Assembly (NCBI RefSeq): GCF_030272705.1
Contig: NZ_JARFYM010000014.1
Coordinates: 1 to 64,000 of the forward strand
DNA from: Rhizobium mayense
GTDB lineage: Bacteria; Pseudomonadota; Alphaproteobacteria; Rhizobiales; Rhizobiaceae
Direction: 5' to 3'
Length of the DNA: 64,000 bases
Shown one piece after another: positions 33,596-42,253 of the stretch (within the stretch, counting starts at the first letter, position 1; each line of letters opens with the position of its first letter). Position numbers and translations under genes: made by a program. Under the pieces are notes generated by a model that worked only from the letters and a program-made list of their open reading frames with translations, searched no databases and was not told the origin of the DNA.

Positions 33596-35077
33596 TTACC
33601 ACCACTTCGCCGGCGTGAACTTGCCGGCGGCCTGTTCGATGACGTGCGCGGTCTTGAACAGCGTTTCCTCGTCGAACGGCTTGCCGATGAGCTGGAGGCC
33701 GAGCGGCAGGCCCTTCTGGTCGAGGCCGGCAGGGACGGCGATGCCGGGGAGGCCGGCCATGTTGACCGTCACCGTGAAGATGTCGTTGAGGTACATCTTG
33801 ACCGGATCGGACGCGAGGTTCTCGTCGGCGATGCCGAAGGCCGAGGACGGCGTGGCGGGCGTCAGAATGGCGTCGACGCCGGCGTGGAAGGCGAGCTCGA
33901 AGTCGCGCTTGATCAGCGTGCGGACTTTCTGGGCGCGCAGATAGTAGGCGTCGTAATAGCCGGCAGACAGCACGTACGTGCCAATCATGATGCGGCGCTT
34001 GACTTCCTGGCCAAAGCCGGCTGCGCGCGTCTTCTCGTACATGTCGACGATATCCTTGCCGTCGACGCGCAGGCCATAGCGCACGCCGTCATACCGCGCG
34101 AGGTTCGACGAGGCTTCAGCCGGCGCGACGATATAATAGGCCGGCAGGGCGTATTTCGTGTGCGGCAGCGAGATGTTGACGATCTCGGCGCCCGCGTCCT
34201 TCAGCCAGGCGATGCCCTGCTGCCAAAGGGTCTCGATCTCTTCCGGCATGCCGTCGACACGGTATTCGTTCGGGATACCGATCTTCATGCCCTTGAGCGA
34301 TTTGCCGAGAGACGCTTCGTAATCCGGCACCGGCATGTCGACCGAGGTCGTATCCTTGGGGTCGACGCTGGCCATCGACTTCAGCAGGATGGCGGCATCG
34401 CGGACGTCGCGGGCGATCGGGCCGGCCTGGTCGAGCGAGGAGGCGAAGGCAACGACTCCCCAGCGTGAGCAGCGGCCATAGGTCGGCTTGATACCGACCG
34501 TGCCGGTGAAGGCGGCAGGCTGGCGGATGGAACCGCCGGTGTCGGTGGCGGTGGCGCCGGCGCAAAGATGCGCGGCGACAGCAGCAGCCGAACCGCCCGA
34601 CGAGCCGCCGGGAACGAGTTGCTGGTTGGAGCCCGCAGCGCGCCAGGGATTGATTACCGGGCCGTAATAGGAGGTCTCGTTGGAGGAGCCCATGGCGAAC
34701 TCATCCATGTTGAGCTTGCCCAACATGACGGCCCCGTCGTTCCAGAGGTTCTGCGTGACGGTCGACTCGTAGTGCGGCTCGAAGCCGTCGAGGATATGGC
34801 TGCAGGCCTGGGTGTGAATGCCTTCGGTGCCGAACAGGTCCTTGATCCCCAGCGGAATGCCTTCCAGCGCGCCGGCTTTGCCTTCCGCAAGGCGAACGTC
34901 CGACACCTTGGCCATTTCAAGCGCCTTTTGCGGCGTCACCTTCACATAGGCGTTGAACTGAGCATTGGCCGCCTCGATCGCCGAAAGATAGGCCTCGGTC
35001 AATTCGGTGGCGGTGATATCCTTGGCTCGCAGTTTGTCGCGAGCTTCGGCGATGGTCAGGCTGGTCAGTTCAGTCAT
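33596..35077 (-). CDS. gatA: Asp-tRNA(Asn)/Glu-tRNA(Gln) amidotransferase subunit A
   Basis: GatA is the amidase-signature subunit that releases ammonia from Gln and passes it to GatB. The 493-residue protein has LEGIPLGIKDLFGTEGIHTQ with the catalytic Lys, the Ser-rich core QLVPGGSSGGSAAAVAAHLC holding the cis-Ser and nucleophile region, TDTGGSIRQPAAFTG and MAGLPGIAVPAGL. ATG 35077 starts MTELTSLTIAEARDKLRA. gatC lies 56 bases upstream on the same strand; gatB is downstream past the RIME element and two genes. Confidence 0.96.
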   Translation of the reverse strand: MTELTSLTIAEARDKLRAKDITATELTEAYLSAIEAANAQFNAYVKVTPQKALEMAKVSDVRLAEGKAGALEGIPLGIKDLFGTEGIHTQACSHILDGFEPHYESTVTQNLWNDGAVMLGKLNMDEFAMGSSNETSYYGPVINPWRAAGSNQQLVPGGSSGGSAAAVAAHLCAGATATDTGGSIRQPAAFTGTVGIKPTYGRCSRWGVVAFASSLDQAGPIARDVRDAAILLKSMASVDPKDTTSVDMPVPDYEASLGKSLKGMKIGIPNEYRVDGMPEEIETLWQQGIAWLKDAGAEIVNISLPHTKYALPAYYIVAPAEASSNLARYDGVRYGLRVDGKDIVDMYEKTRAAGFGQEVKRRIMIGTYVLSAGYYDAYYLRAQKVRTLIKRDFELAFHAGVDAILTPATPSSAFGIADENLASDPVKMYLNDIFTVTVNMAGLPGIAVPAGLDQKGLPLGLQLIGKPFDEETLFKTAHVIEQAAGKFTPAKWW

Positions 35078-35133
35078 CTTGTTTCGCTTCAGGTCTAATG
35101 AGGGCAATGGGTCGGAACAGGCTCGTGCGGCCG

Positions 35134-35421
35134 TTATTCGACGACTTTGGGAACCAGGAAGAAATTCTGGTCGGTATTCGGCGCATTGGCGACGATGTCG
35201 GCGGCCTTGCCGCCGTCGGTGATGCCATCCGTCCGCTTCTTCATCGCCATCGGCGTGACGGAGGTCATGGCTTCGACACCATCGACATTCACTTCGGAAA
35301 GCTGCTCGACGAAGCCCAGGATGCCGTTCAATTCGCCCATCATCCGCTCGGCCTCGTCATCGCTGACGGCGATGCGGGCGAGATGGGCGACGCGTTTCAC
35401 GGTTGCAAGATCGACGGACAT
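35134..35421 (-). CDS. gatC: Asp-tRNA(Asn)/Glu-tRNA(Gln) amidotransferase subunit C
   Basis: GatC is the small belt that holds GatA and GatB together. The 95-residue protein has the family pattern VDLATVKRVAHLARIAVSDD, LNGILGFVEQLSEVNVDGVE, MTSVTPMAMKKRTD and the C-terminal NFFLVPKVVE. The ATG at 35421 follows AGAATGCC, a weak ribosome binding site. It is the first gene of the gatC-gatA pair. Confidence 0.94.
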   Translation of the reverse strand: MSVDLATVKRVAHLARIAVSDDEAERMMGELNGILGFVEQLSEVNVDGVEAMTSVTPMAMKKRTDGITDGGKAADIVANAPNTDQNFFLVPKVVE

Positions 35422-35490
35422 GGCATTCTCCGGATAGGACTTTTCCTAACCGCTATAAAGGCCATGTCCGCCATACGCAACGTACTTTTG

Positions 35491-36201
35491 TCAGGCGGAA
35501 ACGCTGCCACCCGGCTTGGGTGCCGCGACCGCCGTCTTCGAACCTTCCAGACCGGCGATGAACTTTTCCGGCGTCTGGTCGATGATCGGGAAAGTGCCGT
35601 AGTGGCAGGGAATGGCGGTCTTGAAGTTGAAGAAGCGCTGGCAGGCGAGCGCGGCAACGGCGCCGCCCATGGTAAAGCGGTCACCGATCGGCACGATACC
35701 GATGTCCGGCTGGTGCAGTTCGTTGATCAGGCCCATGTCGGAGAAGATGTCCGTATCGCCCATGTGGAACAGCGTCGGTTCGTCGTCGAAGTGCAGCATC
35801 AGGCCGTTGGGGTTGCCCAGGGAATGCGAAACGCCGTCCTCGGTAAGCTGGGCAGAGGAGTGCAGCGCATTGGTGAAGGTCGCGGAGAAGCTGCCCAGGG
35901 GGACGGTGCCGCCGGTGTTGCCCATTTCCAGCTTCTCGACACCCTTGCTGCCGAGCCAGGCGGCGAGATCGGCATTGGCGAGAACGACCGCGCCGGTGTC
36001 CTTGGCGATCTGGACGGTGTCGCCGACATGATCGGCATGGCCGTGGGTCAGCAGGATATGGGTGATACCGGCGCTGACATCCTTGATGTTGAGCCCGGCA
36101 CCGGCGAAGGACGCATTATAGCTCAGGAAAGGGTCGATAAGGATTTTAGCCTTGGCCGTTTCGATACGAAAAGCGGCATGGCCGAGCCAAGTGATTTTCA
36201 T
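35491..36201 (-). CDS. UPF0173-type metal-dependent hydrolase (metallo-beta-lactamase fold)
   Basis: The 236-residue protein has the metallo-beta-lactamase motif THGHADHVGD (HxHxDH), a first strand MKITWLGHAAFRIETAKAKI, the later metal ligands in LFHMGDTDIFSD and CHYGTFPII. It is the UPF0173 type of metal-dependent hydrolase. The substrate is unknown. It precedes gatC on the same strand but a 69-base gap separates them. It is divergent from ruvX. Confidence 0.9.
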   Translation of the reverse strand: MKITWLGHAAFRIETAKAKILIDPFLSYNASFAGAGLNIKDVSAGITHILLTHGHADHVGDTVQIAKDTGAVVLANADLAAWLGSKGVEKLEMGNTGGTVPLGSFSATFTNALHSSAQLTEDGVSHSLGNPNGLMLHFDDEPTLFHMGDTDIFSDMGLINELHQPDIGIVPIGDRFTMGGAVAALACQRFFNFKTAIPCHYGTFPIIDQTPEKFIAGLEGSKTAVAAPKPGGSVSA

Positions 36202-36319
36202 GGATTTTCTCCTTAATACTTGATTTCAAATGCAGGGCTGGTGTCTTAGGACATATCCGAAACCGTCACAAAGAAAAGCGGTGCGGAGTTCAATTTGTTT
36301 TGACGGGGATGACGGCCTG

Positions 36320-36808
36320 ATGACGACGCTGACCATCGAAGACCTCGCCGTTATGCTCCTGCCTGGCCAGCCGATCGCCGGGCTCGATCTCGGCACCAAG
36401 ACGATCGGACTCGCCATGTCCGATCTCGGCCGGCGGTTCGCCACGCCGCGCCCGGTGATCAAGCGTGTGAAGTTCACCCAGGATGCCCAGGTGCTGCTCA
36501 CTTTCGCCGAAAAGGAAAGAGTCTCGGCCTTCGTCATTGGCCTGCCGATGAACATGGACGGTTCAGCCGGCCCCCGGGTGCAGGCGACGCGGGCCTTCGT
36601 GCGCAGCATGGCCGACAAGACCGACCTGCCCTTCGTCTTCTGGGATGAACGGCTGTCGACGGTCGCCGCCGAACGGGCACTGCTGGAAATGGACGTCTCA
36701 CGGGCCAAACGCGCCGAGCGTATCGACTCCGCGGCCGCAAGCTTCATTCTTCAGGGAGCTTTGGACAGACTTTCGGCTCTCGGCAGGACAGCCTTTCCCG
36801 AGGCCTGA
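36320..36808 (+). CDS. ruvX: RuvX/YqgF-type putative RNase H-fold nuclease
   Basis: The 162-residue protein has AGLDLGTKTIGLAMSDLG, a first strand with the catalytic Asp, VIGLPMNMDGSAGPRVQAT, and the C-terminal WDERLSTVAAERALLEMD. It is the YqgF (RuvX) family, RNase H-like enzymes proposed as Holliday junction resolvases and implicated in 16S rRNA 5' end maturation. The main role is probably rRNA processing. ATG 36320 opens MTTLTIEDLAVMLLPGQ. Its end overlaps the DUF6105 gene, read convergently, by 58 bases. Confidence 0.93.
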   Translation: MTTLTIEDLAVMLLPGQPIAGLDLGTKTIGLAMSDLGRRFATPRPVIKRVKFTQDAQVLLTFAEKERVSAFVIGLPMNMDGSAGPRVQATRAFVRSMADKTDLPFVFWDERLSTVAAERALLEMDVSRAKRAERIDSAAASFILQGALDRLSALGRTAFPEA

Positions 36809-37077
36809 CGGCGCTTCCACCAGGCCAGGATGGCGGCACGCTTGCGAAAGCCGAGGAGGCTGAAGACCAACAGGGTGTCGAAGGCGATGGCACGGGCAAC
36901 CAACGGCGGAATGGTTTCAGGCGGGATGCCTAGGATCTTGCCATAGATTTGGAAGACCAGATCATGCATCTGCCGCGTGAACATGAAGATGCCGAAACTC
37001 ATGTCGTAATATGACAGGTAGTACCACGCCCCGAGAAACGAGACGGGCGCGGCCCAGAATATCAGCAACCACTTCAT
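36751..37077 (-). CDS. DUF6105 family small membrane protein
   Basis: The 108-residue protein begins MKWLLIFWAAPVSFLGAWYY and has a second hydrophobic segment (LVARAIAFDTLLVFSLLGF) and a basic C-terminal tail. I recognise it as the DUF6105 type, found in Rhizobiales. Its ATG overlaps the stop of the 65-residue membrane protein upstream (ATGA at 37074-37077), so the two are translationally coupled. Its 3' end overlaps ruvX by 58 bases. Function unknown. Confidence 0.75.
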   Translation of the reverse strand: MKWLLIFWAAPVSFLGAWYYLSYYDMSFGIFMFTRQMHDLVFQIYGKILGIPPETIPPLVARAIAFDTLLVFSLLGFRKRAAILAWWKRRQASGKAVLPRAESLSKAP

Positions 37078-37271
37078 GCGGTTCCCCTTCGACGCTGGTA
37101 TTGCGTCGCATCGACCGATCGGACCAGCCAATTCGACAGTGCCATAGCGCTCAACACTATCGCCGGCACCGTTATATCTAGTGCCAGAGCAGCGAAGAAC
37201 ATCATCGCCGCGACAAGAAACGCTATTTTTGCGGGTCTGGACCCCATGGCTGCACGCTTGGTGGTTAACAA
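37074..37271 (-). CDS. Small hypothetical membrane protein, coupled to DUF6105
   Basis: The 65-residue protein starts at TTG 37271 (LTTKRAAMGSRPAKIAFLVA), with GAAAAGAGA just upstream; ATG 37247 (MGSRPAKIAFLVAAMMFF) is the other choice. It has one or two hydrophobic segments (IAFLVAAMMFFAALALDI and VPAIVLSAMALSNWLV) and a basic tail. Its stop overlaps the DUF6105 start as ATGA, so the pair is probably one transcript. I do not recognise a family. The coupling is the best evidence that it is real. Confidence 0.5.
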   Translation of the reverse strand: MLTTKRAAMGSRPAKIAFLVAAMMFFAALALDITVPAIVLSAMALSNWLVRSVDATQYQRRRGTA

Positions 37272-37376
37272 TCTCTTTTCGCACAGTGGCGAGTTAACCG
37301 ATGCGGCGCAACGTAAACCAATTGTTAAGGTTAACGGCCGGGCGGCGTTGTGGATATCTCTCGCGCGGCCGGACCA

Positions 37377-38036
37377 TCAGCCGTAAACGCCGCGTACGAT
37401 CCGCTTCAGCGCTGTGGCCGCCTTCTCCCAATCCTTCGAAGTTTTCAGCACAAGACCGGCGCATTGGCCGCTGACGGCCGCCGACAGAACGAGATGCTGG
37501 ATGGCGGCAAAGATCATGGCATTGACACCGATCGTGTCGATCCCTTTCGGCGGCGTCAGCGAGCCGCGCATGCGCTCGATCCAGCCTGCAAGCGCTTTCG
37601 AACGTGCTTCTGACAGCCGCCTTACCTGTTCGGTATTTTCTGACACCTCCCAGGCGACGATACGGCGCATCAGCGGATCGGCGCGCAATGCATCGAGGAA
37701 CAACAGGGCGAGCCGCTCCATCAGGTCGCCATAGGTCAGCAGGAACATGCCGCCGGTATCGTCGGGGATGCGATCCTTCACCCAGCTTCCGAGATCGGTG
37801 CCGATTGCCTCCACCAGGCCATCGAGTCCGCCATAGTAGCGATAGATGAGTTGCTTGTCGCAGCCGGCACCGCGGGCGACTGCGTTGATGCCGAAATTTT
37901 GGAACCCCTCCTCCGCCAACAGCCGTTTCGCGGCATTCAAAATCGCCTGTTCGGTAGCGGCGCGGTTACGCACCCGCTTCTCCGGCTCAGCCGGCATTTC
38001 AATCGGTTTTTTCAGAACGGCGTTTGCGCTCGGCAT
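37377..38036 (-). CDS. TetR/AcrR family transcriptional regulator
   Basis: The 219-residue protein has a typical TetR DNA-binding part: ATEQAILNAAKRLLAEEG, FGINAVARGAGCDKQLIYRY, YGGLDGLVEAIGTDLGSWV. The C-terminal half is helical and would bind a ligand. The first twenty residues are a basic Ala/Pro-rich extension. No regulated efflux operon is adjacent, so the target is not evident; it may control itself or a gene elsewhere. It is followed by nothing obvious on the same strand. Confidence 0.9.
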   Translation of the reverse strand: MPSANAVLKKPIEMPAEPEKRVRNRAATEQAILNAAKRLLAEEGFQNFGINAVARGAGCDKQLIYRYYGGLDGLVEAIGTDLGSWVKDRIPDDTGGMFLLTYGDLMERLALLFLDALRADPLMRRIVAWEVSENTEQVRRLSEARSKALAGWIERMRGSLTPPKGIDTIGVNAMIFAAIQHLVLSAAVSGQCAGLVLKTSKDWEKAATALKRIVRGVYG

Positions 38037-38139
38037 CGTGTCGGCTCCAACCTGTCACCAGCCGGTGAATAACAAGCCGCACAGAAGTGAACAACGAGCC
38101 GATGAGCTTCGACGGATCTAAAGCTGTGCAATCCACAGA

Positions 38140-38757
38140 TTACAGAGATTGGCCGAACCAGACGGTGGTCTCCGAGGCCAATTCCGGGGGTAGTTCCAGC
38201 CGCGAAAATCCGCGCGATGCCCAAAATCGTATCCCATTGTGGTTGCCGACACTTGCCCCCAGATGCACGCCTTTGACGCCATGGGCTCGGGCATTGGAGA
38301 GCCATCTATCGAGAAGCGTGCTGCCGATGCCCTGCCCCTGCGTGCGCGGCAGCAGATTCATATGAATGTGTGCAGGGAATGGATCAAAGAGAGCTGCGGG
38401 CGTTCGCTTCGGATTGTGGATCATGAAACTCCTCCGCTGATCCGCATCCCAGGCCGAAGGATCGCCTGATGGCTCGGCATAGCGTTTGCGCAACGCCGGC
38501 CACCACTCGCGCTCCAGGCGCTGCTCGAACGCAACGGTATCGAAAACACCGACGATATATCCGCAGACCCCGTCGCCATCCTCGGCCACCAACGCCATTT
38601 CAGGATGAAGCGTGGCGTAAGGTGCCGAATAGATATGCCCGATCATCCGTCCATCGCGATGGAGTTCCGTCGCGTCCTTGCCGGCATCGCCGGTGACCAG
38701 GGAGATGACATAGAGCTGGTCGATGTCGCCGGGTTGGACGGTGCGGAGATTGATCAT
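38140..38757 (-). CDS. GNAT family N-acetyltransferase
   Basis: The 205-residue GNAT enzyme starts MINLRTVQPGDIDQLYVISL. It has the acetyl-CoA loop as LPRTQGQGIGSTLLDRWLSN and a C-terminal GVHLGASVGNHNGIRFWASR GF-type end. ATG 38757 is chosen because the fold begins there. The substrate is unknown; the layout suggests an amino-group acetyltransferase of the RimI/PhnO type. It is divergent from the second vapBC pair, whose operator lies just upstream of this gene's start. Confidence 0.85.
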   Translation of the reverse strand: MINLRTVQPGDIDQLYVISLVTGDAGKDATELHRDGRMIGHIYSAPYATLHPEMALVAEDGDGVCGYIVGVFDTVAFEQRLEREWWPALRKRYAEPSGDPSAWDADQRRSFMIHNPKRTPAALFDPFPAHIHMNLLPRTQGQGIGSTLLDRWLSNARAHGVKGVHLGASVGNHNGIRFWASRGFSRLELPPELASETTVWFGQSL

Positions 38758-38802
38758 GAATATCCTCAATAACTTTTTTCGCGTTTGCAACCCAAGTATC
38801 GA

Positions 38803-38830
38803 TGTGTATAATTTTCTATCGATATACACA
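38803..38830 (+). promoter_or_regulatory. Probable operator of the second vapBC pair
   Basis: A perfect inverted repeat, TGTGTATA (38803-38810) and TATACACA (38823-38830), with twelve bases between, ends 11 bases before the vapB start. It resembles the operator of the first vapBC pair (9194-9227) in its GTATA/TATAC core but has a shorter spacer. The repeat is seen; the operator role is inferred. Confidence 0.7.
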
Positions 38831-38841
38831 CGAGATTGCAA

Positions 38842-39042
38842 ATGCGAACGAATATAGAAATTGACGACGCGCTAATCGCAGAAGCAATGGCTGCAACAGG
38901 ACAGTCGACAAAAAAAGCCACCGTTGAGGAGGCACTACGGAGCGTAGTTCGTTGGTATCGCCAGAGACGAGCACTCGAAGACCTTGCGGGGCTCGGATGG
39001 GAAGGCGACCTGGATGAGATGCGCAGAGATCGACAACAGTGA
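38842..39042 (+). CDS. vapB: VapB-type antitoxin (PF09957-like)
   Basis: The 66-residue protein starts MRTNIEIDDALIAEAMAATG, a ribbon-helix-helix start of the MRTNIEIDD family, with KKATVEEALRSVVRWYRQRR and an acidic C-terminal tail that would bind the toxin. It is unrelated in sequence to the antitoxin at 9228. Its stop overlaps the vapC start as GTGA at 39039-39042, so translation is coupled. An operator-like repeat lies just upstream. Confidence 0.87.
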   Translation: MRTNIEIDDALIAEAMAATGQSTKKATVEEALRSVVRWYRQRRALEDLAGLGWEGDLDEMRRDRQQ

Positions 39043-39437
39043 TCGTCGTCGATAGCTCCGTTTGGATTTCCCTTTTGCGTGACGCGGAGACGGAAGCTGT
39101 ACGTCGCCTCCGAAATATGATGGCAGCAGGCCCCCCCGGTGTTTTGGTCGGAGATCTCATACTTCTCGAAGTTCTTCAGGGTGCCCGTGATGATCGGCAT
39201 GCGGCTCTGATCGAAAGAAGTCTTCGCCAATTTACAGTTCGACCGATGCTGAACGACGCATTTGCAGTCAAAGCGGCGCGCAACTATCGTTTTCTACGAG
39301 CGCGTGGAATTACTGTACGAAAAACCATAGATGTTATCATCGGTACGTTCTGTATCGAGGAAGGCCACGTGCTTCTTCACGACGATCGGGATTTCGATCC
39401 AATGTCCGACCATCTCGGTTTACAAGTGGCTGCATAA
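39039..39437 (+). CDS. vapC: VapC-type PIN-domain toxin
   Basis: The 132-residue PIN-domain protein starts at GTG 39039 (MIVVDSSVWISLLRDAETEA). The acidic residues can be placed at D5, E44 (ILLEVLQG), D98 (TIDVIIGT) and D116 (HDDRDFD), so the nuclease site is complete. It should be a Mg-dependent endoribonuclease held inactive by the VapB upstream. The GTG overlap with the vapB stop supports coupled synthesis. Confidence 0.87.
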   Translation: MIVVDSSVWISLLRDAETEAVRRLRNMMAAGPPGVLVGDLILLEVLQGARDDRHAALIERSLRQFTVRPMLNDAFAVKAARNYRFLRARGITVRKTIDVIIGTFCIEEGHVLLHDDRDFDPMSDHLGLQVAA

Positions 39438-39454
39438 ATCCGAGCTGCAGCTAT

Positions 39455-41113
39455 TCAAGTCGCCGGCGGATAGAGCAAATCCACGATGTAGCTCGCATCA
39501 AATCGGGCATCCAGCATGCCGTAGGTGGCGCGCCAGCCGCCCGCCAAGCGGGTTTCGATGAAGGCGTCGGCGATCTTGCCTGCGCCCAGGCGATAGAGTT
39601 CGGCGGCGCCGGCGGCGAGTGCCATCTGCTCGATCAGCAGACGGGCCGCGCCCTCGTCCTGCTGGCAAAGCGCCATGGCCGCGCGCAGAACATCGATGGT
39701 CTTCTTGCCGGCCGGACCCAGATCGCGGGCGAGGCCGGCGAAGACGGTTTCGAACAGGTCCCTGCCCCGGTTCAGAACGCGCAGCACGTCGAGTGCCATG
39801 ACGTTGCCGGAACCTTCCCATATGGCGTTGACCGGAGCTTCGCGGTAATGCCGGGCGATCGGGCGCTCCTCTATGTAGCCGCTGCCGCCGATGCACTCCA
39901 TCGCCTCGTAGATCAGCGCAGGCGCGATCTTGCAGCACCAATATTTCGCGACGGGCGTCATGACGCGGGCATAAGCGGCATCTTCGCTGCTGCTGCTTGC
40001 CTTGTCGAAGGCTTCCGCCAGACGGAAAGCGAGTGCCGTCGCGGCAGCGACATCGAGCGCCATGTCGGCAAGCACCCGCGTCATGATCGGCTGATGGACC
40101 AGCATCTTGCCGAAGACGCTGCGGCCGCGGGCATGGTGCACAGCTTCGGCCAGCGACGCGCGCATGATGCCGGCGGACGCCAGCGCGCAGTCGAGGCGCG
40201 TCAGGGTCACCATATCGAGAATGGTGCGGATACCGCCATCAGGCGCGCCGAGCAGGAAGCCGAAGGTATCGCTGAATTCGACTTCGGAGGATGCGTTGGA
40301 GCGATTGCCGAGCTTGTCCTTCAGCCGCTGGAACTGCAGGCCGTTGGCCGAACCGTCTTCGAGCAGCCGCGGCACTAGGAAGCAACCCATGCCGTCCTTG
40401 GTCTGCGCCAGCATGATGAAGGCGTCGCTCATCGGCGCCGACATGAACCATTTGTGGCCCGACAGCCGGTAGATGCCGTCACTGACCTTGTCGGCAGTCG
40501 TCTTGTTGGCGCGTACATCCGTGCCGCCCTGCTTTTCCGTCATGCCCATGCCGATGGTGACGGCGCTCTTCTGCATGGCGGGCTTGTTGGACGAATCGTA
40601 TTTGCGCGACAGAATCCTCGGCGCCCAATCCTTCTGCACGGCCGGAGACGCCATCATCGCCGCGACCGAGGCGCTGGTCATGGTCAGCGGGCAGAGATGG
40701 CCACATTCCAACTGCGCCGTCAGGTAAAAGCGCGCGGCGCGGACCTTGTGTGATTGGCCTTTGGCGTCCGGATCGGCCTGCGGATCCCAGATCGAGGAAT
40801 GCAGGCCCGACGACATGGAGCGGCGCATCAGCGCATGCCAGGCCGGATGAAACTCGACCACATCCAGGCGCTCGCCACGCGGGCCGTGGGTGCGCAGTTG
40901 CGGTACCCCCTGGTTCGCCATGCGTGCCAGTTCCTGCGCCTCGTGCGAAGTGACGTAGCGGCCCATCTGCTCCAGATCTTCACGCGTCGAGCGCGGCAGG
41001 CCGGACGTCAAATCGACGATCAGCGGATCGGACCGATAGGCATTGATGCCGGACCAGAGGCTCGGCTGGTTCAGTTCGGCAAATGTATCGTCAGTCCGGG
41101 TCGGTTGGGTCAT
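39455..41113 (-). CDS. aidB: AidB-like acyl-CoA dehydrogenase family protein
   Basis: The 552-residue flavoprotein has the acyl-CoA dehydrogenase fold: GMGMTEKQGGTDVRANKTTA, FMSAPMSDAFIMLAQTKDGM, LDCALASAGIMRASLAEAVH and the C-terminal YIEERPIARHYREAPVNAIW, EGSGNVMALDVLRVL. Those last blocks are those I associate with AidB, the adaptive-response protein with FAD that protects DNA from alkylation. The length (AidB is about 541) agrees. ATG 41113 opens MTQPTRTDDTFAELNQPSL. Its exact function as a repair protein is from family knowledge; other acyl-CoA dehydrogenases with the same fold cannot be ruled out by eye. Confidence 0.82.
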   Translation of the reverse strand: MTQPTRTDDTFAELNQPSLWSGINAYRSDPLIVDLTSGLPRSTREDLEQMGRYVTSHEAQELARMANQGVPQLRTHGPRGERLDVVEFHPAWHALMRRSMSSGLHSSIWDPQADPDAKGQSHKVRAARFYLTAQLECGHLCPLTMTSASVAAMMASPAVQKDWAPRILSRKYDSSNKPAMQKSAVTIGMGMTEKQGGTDVRANKTTADKVSDGIYRLSGHKWFMSAPMSDAFIMLAQTKDGMGCFLVPRLLEDGSANGLQFQRLKDKLGNRSNASSEVEFSDTFGFLLGAPDGGIRTILDMVTLTRLDCALASAGIMRASLAEAVHHARGRSVFGKMLVHQPIMTRVLADMALDVAAATALAFRLAEAFDKASSSSEDAAYARVMTPVAKYWCCKIAPALIYEAMECIGGSGYIEERPIARHYREAPVNAIWEGSGNVMALDVLRVLNRGRDLFETVFAGLARDLGPAGKKTIDVLRAAMALCQQDEGAARLLIEQMALAAGAAELYRLGAGKIADAFIETRLAGGWRATYGMLDARFDASYIVDLLYPPAT

Positions 41114-41145
41114 GGATCGCTTGTAGAGCAAGAGGGTTGCAAAAG

Positions 41146-41160
41146 GAAACTGGAAGTTTC
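41146..41160 (-). promoter_or_regulatory. Palindrome in the aidB/pyrB divergent promoter region
   Basis: GAAACT (41146-41151) and AGTTTC (41155-41160) form a 6-bp inverted repeat with three bases between, 33 bases before the aidB start. It may bind a regulator of aidB or pyrB. The support is weak, as the repeat is short. Confidence 0.3.
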
Positions 41161-41296
41161 GTCTCCCAACAGCATCTGCTGTAGCGAGATTCGAGCGAAA
41201 TTGCATGGGGAACAAACGGCAGTGACGAAAGCCCACGCTTGCCCCTGAGGCACTCCCTCTTTATAGACCCCCTGACGAAATACGGAGGGCAGCGTC

Positions 41297-42253
41297 ATGG
41301 TCTTCTTTCCCCACCGCCACCTTATCGGCATCAAGGGCCTCACCGAACAAGATATCACCTATCTTCTCGACAAAGCCGACGAGGCGGTGAAGATCAGCCT
41401 CCAGCGCGAAAAGAAGACGTCGACGCTTCGCGGGCTGACGCAGATCAATCTCTTTTTCGAAGCTTCGACCCGAACACAGGCCTCCTTCGAGCTGGCCGGC
41501 AAGCGGCTCGGCGCCGACGTCATGAACATGTCAGTCGGCAATTCCTCGGTAAAGAAGGGCGAAACGCTCATCGACACGGCGATGACGCTGAATGCCATGC
41601 GGCCTGACGTCCTCGTCATCCGCCATTCCAGCGCGGGTGCCGCCTCGCTCCTCGCGCAAAAGGTCTCCTGCTCCGTGGTCAATGCCGGCGACGGCCAGCA
41701 CGAGCATCCGACGCAGGCGCTGCTGGACGCGCTGACCATCCGCCGGGCCAAGGGCAAGCTTTCGCGCATTATCGTCGCGATCTGCGGCGACGTGCTGCAT
41801 TCACGTGTCGCACGCTCCAATATCCTGCTGCTGAACGCCATGGGCGCCCGGGTGCGCGTCGTGGCACCCGCCACGTTGCTGCCCGCCGGGATCGCCGAGA
41901 TGGGCGTCGAGGTCTTCCATTCGATGAAGGAAGGGCTGAAGGACGCCGACGTGGTGATGATGTTGCGGCTGCAGCGCGAGCGCATGTCCGGTGCCTTCGT
42001 GCCGTCAGTGCGCGAATACTTTCATTTCTATGGGCTCGATGCGGAGACGCTGAAGGCGGCCAAGGAGGATGCGCTGGTCATGCATCCCGGTCCGATGAAC
42101 CGCGGTGTCGAAATTGCCTCCGAAGTGGCCGACGGCCCGCAAAGCGTCATCGCCGAGCAGGTGGAAATGGGCGTCGCAGTACGCATGGCGGTCATGGAGG
42201 CGCTGCTGATCTCACAAAACCAGGGGCCGCGCACCGAGGGAGCTGGCGCATGA
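41297..42253 (+). CDS. pyrB: Aspartate carbamoyltransferase catalytic subunit
   Basis: PyrB makes carbamoyl aspartate from carbamoyl phosphate and aspartate in pyrimidine synthesis. The 318-residue protein has FFEASTRTQASFELAGKRLG with the carbamoyl-phosphate loop STRT, NMSVGNSSVKKGETLIDT, HPTQALLDALTIRR and the aspartate-binding MLRLQRERM. No regulatory PyrI gene is present. It overlaps the following pyrC-like gene by four bases (ATGA at 42250-42253), so the two are coupled. That gene has lost its catalytic residues, so the pair resembles the PyrB/PyrC' assemblies known in Pseudomonas. Confidence 0.96.
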   Translation: MVFFPHRHLIGIKGLTEQDITYLLDKADEAVKISLQREKKTSTLRGLTQINLFFEASTRTQASFELAGKRLGADVMNMSVGNSSVKKGETLIDTAMTLNAMRPDVLVIRHSSAGAASLLAQKVSCSVVNAGDGQHEHPTQALLDALTIRRAKGKLSRIIVAICGDVLHSRVARSNILLLNAMGARVRVVAPATLLPAGIAEMGVEVFHSMKEGLKDADVVMMLRLQRERMSGAFVPSVREYFHFYGLDAETLKAAKEDALVMHPGPMNRGVEIASEVADGPQSVIAEQVEMGVAVRMAVMEALLISQNQGPRTEGAGA

